From Derxia gummosa DSM 723 (GTDB taxonomy: Bacteria; Pseudomonadota; Gammaproteobacteria; Burkholderiales; Burkholderiaceae_E), in contig NZ_AXWS01000003.1 of assembly GCF_000482785.1 (NCBI RefSeq), positions 1 through 56,518 on the forward strand: 56,518 nucleotides of DNA, read 5' to 3'. Numbering within the stretch: the stretch's first letter is position 1; every line of letters begins with the position of its first letter. Below the pieces are notes generated by a model. That model was not told the origin of the DNA. It searched no databases and worked only from the letters and a program-made list of their open reading frames with translations. The position numbers were made by a program, and so were the translations under genes. Below, one piece after another: positions 28,189-38,557 of the stretch.

Positions 28189-31100
28189 TCAGCGCATGAG
28201 CTTGTCCGGCGTGATCGGGTAGTCGCGCACGCGCACGCCGCAGGCATGCCAGACCGCGTTGGCGATCGCGGCGCCCGCGCCGCTGATGCCCAGTTCGCCT
28301 AGGCCCTTGCCGCCGAGCGCATTGGCCTTGTCGTCGAAGCTCTCCAGGAATTCCACCTCCAGCGCCGGCACATCGGCATGCGCGGGCACGTGGTAGTTGG
28401 CGAGGTCGTGGTTGACGAAGAAGCCGCGCTTCGCGTCCACCGCGAGTTCCTCCATCAGCGCGCTGCCGATGCCGAAGATCATCCCGCCCAGCGCCTGCGA
28501 GCGCGCGGTGCGCGCATTGAGCAGCCGCCCGGCCTCGAACACGCCGAGCATGCGGCGCACGCGCACCTCGCCGGTCGCGTCATCCACCGACACCTCGGCG
28601 AAGTGGGCGCCGTAGCTGTATTGCGAATACGTCTTCAGCTCGTCGCCGGGCTTGAAGTCGGCGCTGGCGCTGCCGGTGCGTTCGCCGGTGCCCGCGAGCT
28701 TGTCGCGCAGCTTCTCGCAGGCGAGGCGCACGGCCATGCCGGAGCTGTTCGCGCCCCAGCTGCCGCCGCTGCCGGGGCCGGCGGGCAGGCGGCTGTCGCC
28801 GAGGCGCACGGTGATGCGCTCGACCGGCAGGCCGAGCGTCTCGGCGGCGATCTGCGCCAGCACGGTGTAGCTGCCGGTACCGATGTCGGTCATCGAGGTC
28901 TCGACGGTGGCGCCGGCTTCGTCCAGGCGCACGCGGGCGCTCGCGGGTTGCAGCAGGTTGCCGCGGATCGCGGCGGCCATGCCGGTGCCGATCCACAGCC
29001 GGCCCTCGCGGCGGTTGGCGGGCGTGAGCGGCCGGTCGGCCCAGCCGAAGCGGCGCGCGCCGTGCAGCATGCAATCGACGAGGCGGCGGGTGGAGAAGGG
29101 CGCGCCGCTCTCGGGATCGACCTCGGGCTCGTTGCGGATGCGCAGCTCGATCGGGTCGAGGCCGAGCATCTCGGCCAGCTCGTCCATCGCGCCCTCGATC
29201 GCGAGCAGGCCGACGGCCTCGCCCGGCGCGCGCATCGACGCCGACTCCGGCAGGTCGAGCGGCGCGAGCCGATGCGTGGTGCGGCGGTGCGCGGCGGCGT
29301 AGAGCGAGCGGGTCTGGTCGGCCGCCATCTCGTAAAAGTGGGCGCCCGGCCGGTTGCTCGCGAGCACCTCGTGCCCGAGGCCGCTCAGCACGCCGCTCTC
29401 GTCGGCCGCGAGCCGGATGCGTTGCACCGTCGCGCTGCGGTGCGAGGTGTTGTGGAAGACCTGCTGGCGCGTCTGCATCACGCGCACCGGGCGCTTGAGC
29501 GCGAGCGCGGCGGCGGTGGCGAGCACGGTTTCGGCGCGCACCTCCAGCTTGCCGCCGAAGCCGCCGCCGATGAAGCTGCTGATGCAATGCACCTTTGCCT
29601 CGGGCAGGCCGAAGGTGGCGGCAAGGATCTTCGGCGCGCGCTGCACCATCTGGTTGGCGCAATGCACGGTGAGGGCGTCGCCGTCCCAGTCGGCGACGGC
29701 GGCGTGCGGCTCCATCGCGGCATGGCTCTGGTGCGGCGTGGTCCAGGTGGCGTCGAGCGTGAAGGGCGCCTCGCGCATCGCGCGGTCGAGGTTGCCGACG
29801 ATGCTCTCGGGCGGACGGATCATTGCCTTGGGCGTGACGGCGGCTTCGCGCGCGGCCTCGATGTCGTAGCGGGCGCCGGACAGGTCGGGCTCGATCGTCA
29901 CTTCGATGCGGCGCGCGGCGGCGCTCGCGGCTTCGAGGCTGTCGGCGACGACGAGGGCGACGGGCTGGTCGTACTGGTCGATGCGGTCACTCGTCATCTG
30001 CGGCGCGGCACCGTCGTCCGGGCGGCCCTGGCGCGGCATGTTGCGATGCGTGAGCACGAGCAGCACGCCGGGCAGGGTCTCGGCCACGCGCGTGTCGAGC
30101 TGCGTGATGCGACCGCGCGCGGCGGTCGCGCCGACGATGACGCCATGCGCGTGCGCGCGGCTGCCACCCTGCGCGGCGGCGGACGGCACGGGCGCAACGC
30201 CTTGCGCCGTGGCCGCGCCCGTGCTCGGCGCCGTCACCTGCATCGGCGCCGCAAGGTCGCGCACCTCATGCGCATAGCGCGCCTGCCCCGTCACCTTGAG
30301 CCGCCCTTCCACACGCGGCAGCGGCTGGCCGATCGGGCCGGCCGGCGCGTCGGCGGCGCTACCGTCGGCCCGCACGACCACCGGCTCGCTGCCGCGGTCG
30401 GGCTGGGCCAGACGCAGGTCGGCGGGCGTGGGCGCGTGCGGATCGTGGCCGTTGGTGTGGCTCAGGCCGCAGGCGTCGTGCAGCAGGGCTTCGAACGTGC
30501 GTTCGAGCAGCGGGATCTTGAAATCGTTGTGGCCGTGGCCGCGCGCATTGCGCAGCAGCAGACGGGCCGCGTCGGCGAAGGTCGCGTCGCTCGCGGGCGC
30601 GCCGGACAGCAGTGCCTCCACGTCCGGGTCGCGCCAGGGCTTGGGCGCGATCCCGCCGAAGGCGAGCCGCGCCGCGCGGATGCGGCCGTCGGCCACGTCC
30701 ACCACCGCCGCGATCGACACCAGCGCAAACGCATACGACGCCCGGTCGCGCACCTTCACGTAATGCTGGCTGCCGACCGGCGCCGGCGGCAGCAGCACGC
30801 CGGTCACCAGTTCGCCTTCCTCCAGCGCGGTCTCGATGTGCGGCGTGTCGCCGGGCAGGCGGTGGAACTGGCCGAGCGGAATGCTGCGGCGCCGGCCGTC
30901 GCGCGTGAGCGTCTCGATCTCGGCGTCGAGCACGCGCAGCGCCACCGCCATGTCCGACGGATGCACGGCGATGCAGCTCGGGCTGCCGCCGAGGATGGCG
31001 TTCATGCGGTTGAAGCCTTCCATCGCGCCGCAGCCGCTGCCGGGCTCGCGCTTGTTGCAGGGCTGGGCCGGGTCGTAGAAGTAGTTGCAGCGCGTGCGCT

Positions 31101-31440
31101 GGAGCAGGTTGCCGGCGGTGGTGGCGCGGTTGCGGATCTGGGCCGACGCGCCCGAGAGCAGCGCGCGCGACAGCAGCGGCCAGTGCTCGCGCACCAGGCC
31201 GTCGGCGGCGAGATCGGCGTTGCGCGCCAGCGCGCCTATGCGCAGGCCGCCGCCCGGCAGCGGCTGGATGCGGTCGAGCGCGAGGCGGTTGATGTCCACC
31301 ATGGTCGCGGGCGCTTCGATCTCCAGCTTCATGAGGTCGAGCAGATTGGTCCCGCCCGCGATGTAGCGCGCGAAGCCGTCGGTGGCCTGCGCGAGCGCCT
31401 CGTCGGGCGTGGCGGCGCGGCGGAAGGCGAAGGGCTTCAT
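28189..31440 (-). CDS. Aldehyde oxidoreductase: fused FAD and molybdenum subunits (PaoB-PaoC-like)
   Basis: One uninterrupted 1083-residue frame from 31440. Residues 1 to about 330 are a PaoB-like FAD subunit with [22 protein letters not shown] and Cys118/128/137/156 for the extra [4Fe-4S] cluster. After a linker of about 35 residues, residues about 370-1083 are the molybdopterin subunit: GGGFGGK at 625-631, [10 protein letters not shown], and the catalytic Glu1049 in KGLGELG. In E. coli these are separate paoB and paoC genes. The start overlaps the [2Fe-2S] subunit stop (ATGA). It likely oxidises aldehydes or N-heterocycles. No Tat signal is visible. Confidence 0.88.
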   Translation of the reverse strand: MKPFAFRRAATPDEALAQATDGFARYIAGGTNLLDLMKLEIEAPATMVDINRLALDRIQPLPGGGLRIGALARNADLAADGLVREHWPLLSRALLSGASAQIRNRATTAGNLLQRTRCNYFYDPAQPCNKREPGSGCGAMEGFNRMNAILGGSPSCIAVHPSDMAVALRVLDAEIETLTRDGRRRSIPLGQFHRLPGDTPHIETALEEGELVTGVLLPPAPVGSQHYVKVRDRASYAFALVSIAAVVDVADGRIRAARLAFGGIAPKPWRDPDVEALLSGAPASDATFADAARLLLRNARGHGHNDFKIPLLERTFEALLHDACGLSHTNGHDPHAPTPADLRLAQPDRGSEPVVVRADGSAADAPAGPIGQPLPRVEGRLKVTGQARYAHEVRDLAAPMQVTAPSTGAATAQGVAPVPSAAAQGGSRAHAHGVIVGATAARGRITQLDTRVAETLPGVLLVLTHRNMPRQGRPDDGAAPQMTSDRIDQYDQPVALVVADSLEAASAAARRIEVTIEPDLSGARYDIEAAREAAVTPKAMIRPPESIVGNLDRAMREAPFTLDATWTTPHQSHAAMEPHAAVADWDGDALTVHCANQMVQRAPKILAATFGLPEAKVHCISSFIGGGFGGKLEVRAETVLATAAALALKRPVRVMQTRQQVFHNTSHRSATVQRIRLAADESGVLSGLGHEVLASNRPGAHFYEMAADQTRSLYAAAHRRTTHRLAPLDLPESASMRAPGEAVGLLAIEGAMDELAEMLGLDPIELRIRNEPEVDPESGAPFSTRRLVDCMLHGARRFGWADRPLTPANRREGRLWIGTGMAAAIRGNLLQPASARVRLDEAGATVETSMTDIGTGSYTVLAQIAAETLGLPVERITVRLGDSRLPAGPGSGGSWGANSSGMAVRLACEKLRDKLAGTGERTGSASADFKPGDELKTYSQYSYGAHFAEVSVDDATGEVRVRRMLGVFEAGRLLNARTARSQALGGMIFGIGSALMEELAVDAKRGFFVNHDLANYHVPAHADVPALEVEFLESFDDKANALGGKGLGELGISGAGAAIANAVWHACGVRVRDYPITPDKLMR

Positions 31441-32084
31441 GCGGCGCCTCCGGTCGGATGGCCGGGCGCGGCGGCGGCGGGCATGGCCGGGCCGGCGGGT
31501 TCGGCGCGCGGGCCGGCGTCGGCGTCGTCGAGCGCGGTGTGGCTGTCGTCGGCCACCGGCGTGTCGGCCACCTCGCGGATCGCGGCGACGATGTTGGGAT
31601 AGGCCGAGCAGCGGCAGAGATTGCCGCTCATGCGCTCGCGGATCTCGGCGTCGGTGGCGACCGCCATCGCGCAGCCGGGGTCGGTCACGAGGCTCGGCGC
31701 GCCGGCCGCGAGTTCGTCGAGCATGCCGGCCGCCGAGCAGATCTGCCCCGGCGTGCAGTAGCCGCACTGGAAGGCGTCATGCGCGACGAAGGCGGCCTGG
31801 AGCGGATGCAGGTTGCGCGCGTCGATGGCGAGGCCCTCGATCGTCACGACGCTGCCGCCGTCGTGCATCGCGGCGAGGCTGAGGCAGGCGTTGATGCGGC
31901 GGCCGTCGGCCAGCACGGTGCAGGCGCCGCACTGTCCGTGGTCGCAGCCCTTCTTGGTGCCGGTGAGGCCGAGGGTCTCGCGCAGCAGGTCGAGCAGGGT
32001 GGTGCGCGCGTCCACAGTGACGGTGCGGCGCTCGCGGTTGATGTCGAGCGTGAGCGTGACGGGCTCGGGCGGGGCGGCTTGCAT
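31437..32084 (-). CDS. Molybdenum hydroxylase [2Fe-2S] subunit (PaoA-like)
   Basis: A 215-residue ferredoxin-like subunit. The start at 32084 has a perfect GGAGG ribosome site; an upstream extension is low-complexity. Cluster one is [22 protein letters not shown] (about 45-66) and cluster two is [10 protein letters not shown] plus [10 protein letters not shown]. coli PaoA carries a Tat signal, but none is seen here, so a cytoplasmic enzyme is likely unless export uses a partner. The C-terminus has an Ala/Pro/Asp-rich tail. The stop overlaps the fused FAD-Mo subunit start by 4 bp. Confidence 0.92.
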   Translation of the reverse strand: MQAAPPEPVTLTLDINRERRTVTVDARTTLLDLLRETLGLTGTKKGCDHGQCGACTVLADGRRINACLSLAAMHDGGSVVTIEGLAIDARNLHPLQAAFVAHDAFQCGYCTPGQICSAAGMLDELAAGAPSLVTDPGCAMAVATDAEIRERMSGNLCRCSAYPNIVAAIREVADTPVADDSHTALDDADAGPRAEPAGPAMPAAAAPGHPTGGAA

Positions 32085-32178
32085 GGGAATCCTCCGGCGC
32101 TGCGGCATGGCCGCTGGCGGAGGATTCTTTGGCGCGGCGGCGGGCGGCGCGCGCGAGCCTGGTAACGGGCTGAGTCGG

Positions 32179-32199
32179 CTGTCGGCGAGGAGCCGACAG
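32179..32199. promoter_or_regulatory. Inverted repeat upstream of the molybdenum hydroxylase operon
   Basis: CTGTCGGC-GAGGA-GCCGACAG is a perfect 8-bp inverted repeat about 95 bp upstream of the [2Fe-2S] gene start. It shares outward CTGTCG...CGACAG halves with the repeat at 22078-22099. Another TGTCGCGCGAC lies at 32258-32268. It may be an operator or an mRNA hairpin. Confidence 0.45.
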
Positions 32200-32317
32200 G
32201 GCGACGGGCGGGCGTCGGGCGCGCGGTGTCGGTGCGTGACCGGGGCGGGCACCGGGCTGTCGCGCGACGGTCATCCGCGCCGGGTGCCGCGGGCGCGGCC
32301 AAGCGGCCCGCTGCCGG

Positions 32318-32836
32318 TCAGCCCGCGACCGGACCGACCTCGTGGCTCGTTGCCAGCAGGGCCGGCTTCGCGAGCGTCTGGTACACGACGCAGTAGCGCT
32401 CGGTCAGCTTGAGCAGCGTGGCGATCTGGTCGGCGCCCGCGTCGGTGTCGAGCGTGAAGCGCAGCCGGATCGCGCGAAAACCCACGGGCGCTTCCTTGTC
32501 CACGCCGAGCGTGCCGCGGAAGTCGAGATCGCCCTCGGCCTCGACGCGGGCGTCGCGCAGCGCGATGCCGAGCGCCGTCGCCACCGCCTTGAGCGTGACG
32601 CCGGCACAGGCCACGAGCGCCTCCAGCAGCATGTCGCCCGAGCAGGCCGCGAGGCCGTCGCCGCCGGTGGCCGGATGCAGCCCGGCCTCGACCAGCGCAC
32701 GGCCGGTGTCGACGCGGCAGGTGATGCCTTCGCCCGCGCGGCCGCTGGCGCGCAGCGTGATGACGGCGCTCGCGGGATCGACGCGGTAGCGGTCCTTGAT
32801 CGGGGTTTGCAGGGCGCGCAGGTCATCGGCGTTCAT
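32318..32836 (-). CDS. OsmC/Ohr family protein
   Basis: A 172-residue OsmC-fold protein. The start at 32836 has a GGAGA site. The conserved pair of cysteines is in LAACSGDMLLEALVACAGVT (about 67-86), where the family reduces organic hydroperoxides with a thiol cycle. A C-terminal KLTERYCVVYQTL segment is typical of the YhfA-like branch. It stands divergent from the glycosyltransferase gene and co-directional with the molybdenum hydroxylase genes, with a 233-bp gap. A peroxide-defence role is likely; the branch is not certain. Confidence 0.85.
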   Translation of the reverse strand: MNADDLRALQTPIKDRYRVDPASAVITLRASGRAGEGITCRVDTGRALVEAGLHPATGGDGLAACSGDMLLEALVACAGVTLKAVATALGIALRDARVEAEGDLDFRGTLGVDKEAPVGFRAIRLRFTLDTDAGADQIATLLKLTERYCVVYQTLAKPALLATSHEVGPVAG

Positions 32837-33007
32837 CGTCTGTCTCCATTTATGCCGGGGCGTTGTCGGACCGGCAGCATGCTCGCCGGCGCGGATGTAT
32901 GCAGAGTCCGCCACATGTAGCTTTTCGTGAAGCGGGAGCTTGCCCTTCTACCGTGCATCAACGGTTCAGCCCGATCCCCGGGCGGTATCGATTGCAAGGG
33001 GAAGGCA

Positions 33008-35443
33008 ATGAGCTGGGCTGGAACTCACCAGAGCGCCATTCATGCGCTCGGCGGCGGCACGCCGCGCGCGACCGATCCGATGCGCCGCAAGCGCTTCGAC
33101 ACCCTCGATGCCGGTGCCGGCGCATCGGGCTTTCCGGCCAGCGCGCTGCCACCGCTCGTGTGCCTGTCGCACCTGCGCTGGAACTTCGTCTGGCAGCGTC
33201 CGCAGCATGTGATGGGGCGGCTCGCCAAGAGCCATCGCGTGCTGTTCGTCGAGGAGCCGATCGCCTGCGACGAGGCCGAGCCCCGGCTCGACGTGCATGA
33301 CGTGCCCGGCGGCGTGCGCGTGGTCGTGCCCCGGCTGCCGCGCGGCTGTTCGGGCGAAGCCGCCGACGCGGCGCAGCGCCGCCTGTTCGGCGACTACTTC
33401 GCCGCCGCCGGCGTGCGCGAGCCAGTGCTCTGGTACTACACGCCGATGGCGCTCGGCTTCAGCGCCCACTGGGCCGCGCGGCTCGTCGTGTACGACTGCA
33501 TGGACGAGCTGTCGGCCTTCCGTGGCGCGCCGGCCGCGCTGCTCGACCGCGAGACCGAACTGCTCGCGCGCGCCGACGTGGTGTTTACCGGCGGCCACAG
33601 CCTGCACGAGGCCAAGCGCGAACGTCATGCCAACGTGCACGCCTTCCCGAGCAGCGTGGACGTGGCGCATTTCGCCGCCGCGCGCGACGACCTTGACGAG
33701 CCGGAGGACCAGGCCGACCTGCCGCATCCGCGCCTCGGCTTCCATGGCGTGATCGACGAGCGGATCGACCTCGACCTGCTCGATGAACTGGCCTTCCGCC
33801 ATCCCGACTGGCAGTTCGTGATGATCGGGCCGATCGTCAAGATCGACACCGCCACGCTGCCCCACCGCGACAACCTGCACTGGCTCGGTCCGCGCACCTA
33901 CGACGAGCTGCCGGCCTATCTCGCCGGCTGGGACGTGGCGCTCATGCCCTTTGCTCTCAACGAGGCGACGCGCTTCATCAGCCCGACCAAGACGCCCGAG
34001 TACCTCGCCGGCGGACGCCCCGTCGTCTCGACGCCGATCCGTGACGTGGTGCGCGGCTACGGCGACAGCGGCGTGGTGCGCATCGCCGCCACGGCCGCTG
34101 AATTCGGCGCCGCGATCGCCACCGCGCTCGACGAACTGGCCGCCGACACCGGCGCGGTGCGCGCGCGCGCCGATGCCGCCATCGCCGGCATGTCCTGGGA
34201 CGACACCGCCGCCCGCATGCTCGACTGCTTGCGCGAGGCTGCGCGCAGCCGACCGCCGCCCGGAGACGCACACCGGATCGCCGCCGTGCAAACCTTTGCA
34301 AGACCACGCGCGCCGGGCTTCGACTACCTCATCGTCGGCGCCGGCTTCGCGGGCGCGGTGCTCGCCGAGAGGCTGGCCGTCGGCCTCGGCAAGCGGGTGC
34401 TTGTCACCGACCGCCGGCCGCACATCGGCGGCAATGCCTTCGACCATCATGACGACGCCGGCCTGCTCGTCCACCGCTACGGGCCGCACATCTTCCACAC
34501 CAATTCCGACGCGGTGCTCGCCTACCTGTCGCGCTTCACGAAATGGCGCGACTACGAGCACCGCGTGCTCGCGAGCGTGGACGGCAAGCTGGTGCCGGTG
34601 CCGATCAACCTCACCACGCTCAACACGCTCTACGACCTCGACCTCACGCCCGACACCGCGGCCGCCTTTCTGGCGAGCCGCGCGCTGCCGATCGCCGAGC
34701 CGCGCAATGCCGAGGAGATGGTGCTGAGCCAGGTCGGCCGCGAGCTGTACGAGAAGTTCTTCAAGGGCTACACCACCAAGCAATGGGGCACGAGCCCGGC
34801 ACGGCTCGACCGGTCGGTCACGGCGCGGGTGCCGGCACGCACCGGCACCGACGACCGCTACTTCCTCGACCGTCACCAGTGCATGCCTTTGCACGGCTAC
34901 ACGCGGATGTTCGAGAACCTGCTCGACCATCCGAACATCCGGCTCATGCTCAACACCGACTTCGAGGACATCCGGCATGAGCTGCGCTATGGCCACCTCA
35001 TCTACACCGGGCCGGTCGATGCCTTCTTCGGCTACCGCTTCGGGCAGCTGCCCTATCGCTCGCTGCGCTTCGAGCACGAGACACTCGACCGCGAATGGCT
35101 GCAACCGGTGGCGGTGGTCAACCATCCGTCACCCGAGGTGCAGTACACGCGCATCACCGAATACAAGCACCTGACCGGGCAGCAGCACCGCCGCACCAGC
35201 ATCACGCGCGAGTACCCGTCGGCCACCGGCGATCCCTACTACCCGGTCCCGCGCCCCGAGAACGCCGCGCTCTACGAGCGCTACCGCGCGCTCGCCGACC
35301 GCCGGCATGACGTGACCTTCGTCGGCCGGCTCGCGACCTACCGGTACTACAACATGGACCAGGTGGTCGCCCAGGCGCTCGCCACCTACCACCGCATCGA
35401 GCAGATGGAGACCGGCCGCGTGCTGGCGGGAGTGGCCGGATGA
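33008..35443 (+). CDS. Glycosyltransferase fused to UDP-galactopyranose mutase
   Basis: An 811-residue fusion starting at 33008 after AAGGGGAAGG. Residues about 40-400 form a GT-B glycosyltransferase (WNFVWQRPQHVM, LHWLGPRTYDELPAYLAG, KTPEYLAGGRPVVST). Residues about 438-805 are a Glf-type mutase: FAD motif IVGAGFAGAV, GRTYGPH-like YGPHIFHTN, GYTTKQWG and ITEYKHLTGQ. The mutase converts UDP-galactopyranose to UDP-galactofuranose. Fusing it to a transferase suggests direct supply of galactofuranose for a cell-surface glycan. The stop overlaps the next gene by ATGA. Confidence 0.9.
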   Translation: MSWAGTHQSAIHALGGGTPRATDPMRRKRFDTLDAGAGASGFPASALPPLVCLSHLRWNFVWQRPQHVMGRLAKSHRVLFVEEPIACDEAEPRLDVHDVPGGVRVVVPRLPRGCSGEAADAAQRRLFGDYFAAAGVREPVLWYYTPMALGFSAHWAARLVVYDCMDELSAFRGAPAALLDRETELLARADVVFTGGHSLHEAKRERHANVHAFPSSVDVAHFAAARDDLDEPEDQADLPHPRLGFHGVIDERIDLDLLDELAFRHPDWQFVMIGPIVKIDTATLPHRDNLHWLGPRTYDELPAYLAGWDVALMPFALNEATRFISPTKTPEYLAGGRPVVSTPIRDVVRGYGDSGVVRIAATAAEFGAAIATALDELAADTGAVRARADAAIAGMSWDDTAARMLDCLREAARSRPPPGDAHRIAAVQTFARPRAPGFDYLIVGAGFAGAVLAERLAVGLGKRVLVTDRRPHIGGNAFDHHDDAGLLVHRYGPHIFHTNSDAVLAYLSRFTKWRDYEHRVLASVDGKLVPVPINLTTLNTLYDLDLTPDTAAAFLASRALPIAEPRNAEEMVLSQVGRELYEKFFKGYTTKQWGTSPARLDRSVTARVPARTGTDDRYFLDRHQCMPLHGYTRMFENLLDHPNIRLMLNTDFEDIRHELRYGHLIYTGPVDAFFGYRFGQLPYRSLRFEHETLDREWLQPVAVVNHPSPEVQYTRITEYKHLTGQQHRRTSITREYPSATGDPYYPVPRPENAALYERYRALADRRHDVTFVGRLATYRYYNMDQVVAQALATYHRIEQMETGRVLAGVAG

Positions 35444-36582
35444 CGCCTCTGTTCGACAGCTTCTTCATGGCCGGCTTCGAGTGCTCCACCCACCGGCGCC
35501 ATGACGGCCGCCGGCTCGATCTCATTGCCGCGACCGGGCACGACCGTCTTGCCGCCGCCGACTATGCCCTCGTCGCCGCCCACGGCATGCGCGCCGCGCG
35601 CGATGGCCTGCGCTGGCACCTCATCGAGACCTCCCCCGGCCGCTACGACTGGTCGAGCTTCCTGCCGATGCTCGACGCGGCGTGCGAGGCCGGCGTGCCG
35701 GTGGTGTGGGACCTCTGCCATTACGGCTGGCCCGACGACATCGACATCTGGCGCCCGGCCTTCGTCGAGCGCTTCGCGGCCTTCGCGCGCGCCGCCGCCG
35801 AGGTGGTGCGCGACCAGTCGGACGAGGTGCCGTGGTGGTGCCCGGTCAACGAGATCTCGTACTGGGCCTGGGCCGGCGGCGACGCGGGGCTGTTCAATCC
35901 GCTCGCGCAGGCGCGCGGCTTCGAGCTCAAGCACCAGCTCGTGCGCGCCGCCATCGCCGGCATCGACGCGGTGCGCTCGGTCGATCCGCGCGCCCGCATC
36001 CTCAATGTCGATCCGCTGATCCGCGTCGCCAGCCCGCCCGGCGCCACGCCCGAGCAGGCGCTCGCCGCCGCCGGCCATCACGAGGCGCAGTACCAGGGCT
36101 GGGACATGCTTGCCGGCAACCTCTGGCCCGGCCTCGGCGGCAGCCCCGACTACCTCGACGTCATCGGCATCAACTACTACCCCGACAATCAGTGGTACTT
36201 CGGCGCCGAGACCCTCCCGCCGAGCCATCCGGAACACCGCCCGCTGCGCCACCTGCTGGCCGAGGTGCACCGGCGCTACGGCCGGCCGCTGCTGCTGGCC
36301 GAGACCGGCGCCGAAGGCCCGATGCGCGCACCCTGGCTCGACCTCGTGTGCGCCGAGGTGATGGCCGCGATCGACGCCGGCACGCCGGTCGGCGGCATCT
36401 GCCTTTATCCGGTGTTCGACTACCCCGGCTGGGTCGACGAGCGCCATTGCGCCACCGGCTGCTGGAGCCATGCCGACGCCGACGGCCGGCGCCCGCCGCA
36501 CGAGCCGATGCTGTTCGCGCTCGCGCGTCAGGTGGACGCCTTCGCCGCGCGATCGCCTTCCCGCGCGCGGCTGCCGGCCTGA
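35440..36582 (+). CDS. Glycoside hydrolase family 1-like protein
   Basis: A 380-residue TIM-barrel protein resembling beta-glucosidases but shorter than typical GH1 enzymes (about 450). Predicted acid/base Glu138 is in PVNEISYW (GH1 normally NEP), and nucleophile Glu288 is in LLLAETGAEG (normally ENG). WHLIETSPGRYDWSSF and WDLCHYGWP fit the substrate pocket. No signal peptide is seen. It is coupled to the GT-mutase fusion by ATGA and followed by an ABC transporter after 5 bp. It may trim a glycan intermediate; activity is inferred. Confidence 0.8.
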   Translation: MTPLFDSFFMAGFECSTHRRHDGRRLDLIAATGHDRLAAADYALVAAHGMRAARDGLRWHLIETSPGRYDWSSFLPMLDAACEAGVPVVWDLCHYGWPDDIDIWRPAFVERFAAFARAAAEVVRDQSDEVPWWCPVNEISYWAWAGGDAGLFNPLAQARGFELKHQLVRAAIAGIDAVRSVDPRARILNVDPLIRVASPPGATPEQALAAAGHHEAQYQGWDMLAGNLWPGLGGSPDYLDVIGINYYPDNQWYFGAETLPPSHPEHRPLRHLLAEVHRRYGRPLLLAETGAEGPMRAPWLDLVCAEVMAAIDAGTPVGGICLYPVFDYPGWVDERHCATGCWSHADADGRRPPHEPMLFALARQVDAFAARSPSRARLPA

Positions 36583-36587
36583 GCGCC

Positions 36588-38390
36588 GTGAGCGGCGATG
36601 ACCGGCAGGCACGCGTCCTCACCGGTCCCATTCCCGACCGGCCGCTCGCCTTCCTCGCGCGCTACGTGAAGGCGCGGCGCTGGCTGTTCGGCGCGCTGTT
36701 CGCGGCCATCACGCTCGCGGCGGCCTGCGCGGTGGCGGTGCAGGTCGGCATGAAGCTGCTGGTGGACGCGATGGCCAGCGGCGACCGCGCGGCGGTCTGG
36801 CATCCCTTCGGCTTCTTCCTCGCGCTGATTGCGCTGGAGAGCGTGCTGTGGCGCATCGGCGGCTGGCTTGGCGCGCGCGCCGTGGTGGCGAGCGGCGTGG
36901 ACATCCGCGTCGATCTGTTCGACCACCTCACCGGCCATGCGATGCGCTATTTCCGCGAGCACCTGGTCGGCTCGGTCGGCGCGCGCGTGACGGCGGCGGC
37001 CGCCGCGACAGGCGCCATCCTCGGCACGCTCACCTGGAACGTGCTGCCGCCGGTGGTGGATTTCGTCGGCGCGGTGCTCGTGCTGTTCACGGTCGACTGG
37101 CGCATGGCCCTGGCGCTGACGGCCTGCGTGGGTTTCGTGGCGGCGGTGATCGGCGGCTTCGGGATGCGCGGGCGCACGGTGCATCACCGCTATGCGGAGC
37201 TGGCGTCGAAGGTCGGCGGCGAGCTGGTGGACGTGGTGAGCAACGTCTGGGCGGTCAAGGCGTTTGCCGCGCGCCGCCGCGAGCGCGACCGGCTGGCGCG
37301 GGAGTTCGGCGTCGAGGCGGCGGCCCAGCGCCGCAGCTGGATGTACCTGGAGAAGGCCCGCCTGCTGCACGACCTCTGCCTGTGGCTGATGGCGGGCGGC
37401 ATGCTGGCCTGGGCCATCCTGCTGTGGCAGCGCCGCGCCATCACGCCCGGCGACGTGGTGCTGGTGAGCGCGCTCACCTTCCGCATCCTGCATGGCTCGC
37501 GCGACCTGGCGCTGGCGCTGGTGGGCATGGCCCAGCAGTTCGGCGCGATTGCCGACACGCTCAGGGTGCTGGCCGCGCCGCATGCCTTGCCCGACCAGCA
37601 GGGCGCGCGCGCCTTCCGGCCGCATGGCGGGCGCATCGTGTTCGAGGACGTGGGCTTCGCCTATCCGGACGGCCGGCGCGTGCTGGAGCATTTCAACCTC
37701 GTGATCGAGCCGGGCCAGCGCGTGGGGCTGGTGGGGCCGTCGGGCTCGGGCAAGAGCACGCTCGTGAGCCTGATCCAGCGCCTCGACGATCCGCAGCAGG
37801 GCCGCATCCTCATCGACGGCCAGTGCCTGGCCGAGGTGGCGCAGGACAGCCTGCGCGAGCAGATCGCCGTCGTGCCGCAGGAGGTGGTGCTGTTCCGCCG
37901 CAGCGTGCGCGACAACATCCGCTACGGCCGCCCCGATGCGAGCGATGACGAGGTCGAGGCCGCCGCGCGCCATGCCTGCTGCCACGAGTTCATCCGCCAG
38001 CTGCCGCAGGGCTACGACACGCTCGTGGGCGAGCGCGGCGCGACGCTGTCGGGCGGGCAGCGCCAGCGCATCGGCATCGCCCGGGCCTTCCTGCGCTGCG
38101 CGCCGGTGCTGCTGATGGACGAGGCAACCTCGGCGCTCGACAGTCATACCGAGCACGAGGTTCAGCGCGCGCTGGTCAACCTGATGCAGGACTGCACGGT
38201 GGTGGCGGTGGCGCATCGGCTGTCAACGCTCGACCGCTTTGACCGCATCCTGGTGCTGGAGGCCGGTCGTCTCGTCGAGGACGGCACGCCAGCGGAGCTG
38301 CGCGCGCGGGGCGGGGCGTTCGGGCGGCTGTGGCGCTCGCAGCAGGCGGCGGCCAGCGATGGCGCGCCGAGCGCGTCGGCGCGGCGCTGA
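36588..38390 (+). CDS. ABC exporter, fused permease and ATPase
   Basis: A 600-residue half-transporter starting at GTG (36588), 5 bp after the GH1-like gene. The N-terminal about 320 residues contain the six expected membrane segments of the MsbA/HlyB exporter class. The nucleotide-binding domain has Walker [10 protein letters not shown] (Lys389), signature LSGGQ at 487, Walker [12 protein letters not shown] (Asp511) and the AHRLST switch His. As a homodimer it would export a lipid, glycolipid or glycan. The cluster suggests a galactofuranose-containing product, but the cargo is unproven. Confidence 0.9.
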   Translation: MSGDDRQARVLTGPIPDRPLAFLARYVKARRWLFGALFAAITLAAACAVAVQVGMKLLVDAMASGDRAAVWHPFGFFLALIALESVLWRIGGWLGARAVVASGVDIRVDLFDHLTGHAMRYFREHLVGSVGARVTAAAAATGAILGTLTWNVLPPVVDFVGAVLVLFTVDWRMALALTACVGFVAAVIGGFGMRGRTVHHRYAELASKVGGELVDVVSNVWAVKAFAARRRERDRLAREFGVEAAAQRRSWMYLEKARLLHDLCLWLMAGGMLAWAILLWQRRAITPGDVVLVSALTFRILHGSRDLALALVGMAQQFGAIADTLRVLAAPHALPDQQGARAFRPHGGRIVFEDVGFAYPDGRRVLEHFNLVIEPGQRVGLVGPSGSGKSTLVSLIQRLDDPQQGRILIDGQCLAEVAQDSLREQIAVVPQEVVLFRRSVRDNIRYGRPDASDDEVEAAARHACCHEFIRQLPQGYDTLVGERGATLSGGQRQRIGIARAFLRCAPVLLMDEATSALDSHTEHEVQRALVNLMQDCTVVAVAHRLSTLDRFDRILVLEAGRLVEDGTPAELRARGGAFGRLWRSQQAAASDGAPSASARR

Positions 38391-38557
38391 GGCGCGGGCT
38401 ATAGCCGACCGGCACCTTCGCCTGTGACGCGGCCACCGCGCCGCAGACGCGCTCGCTCGTGATCGAGGCCGCCGGCGCAGACGGAGCCGGGCGGCGGCCG
38501 CCACGGCGCGAGCGCGATCCTGGCGATCGACGAGGTGCGCTGAGACGCGCGACCGCT

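Noticed and set aside
31441-31767. N-terminal extension of the fused molybdenum hydroxylase
   Set aside because: It is Arg/His-rich shadow sequence of the overlapping [2Fe-2S] gene; the real start is the ATG at 31440.
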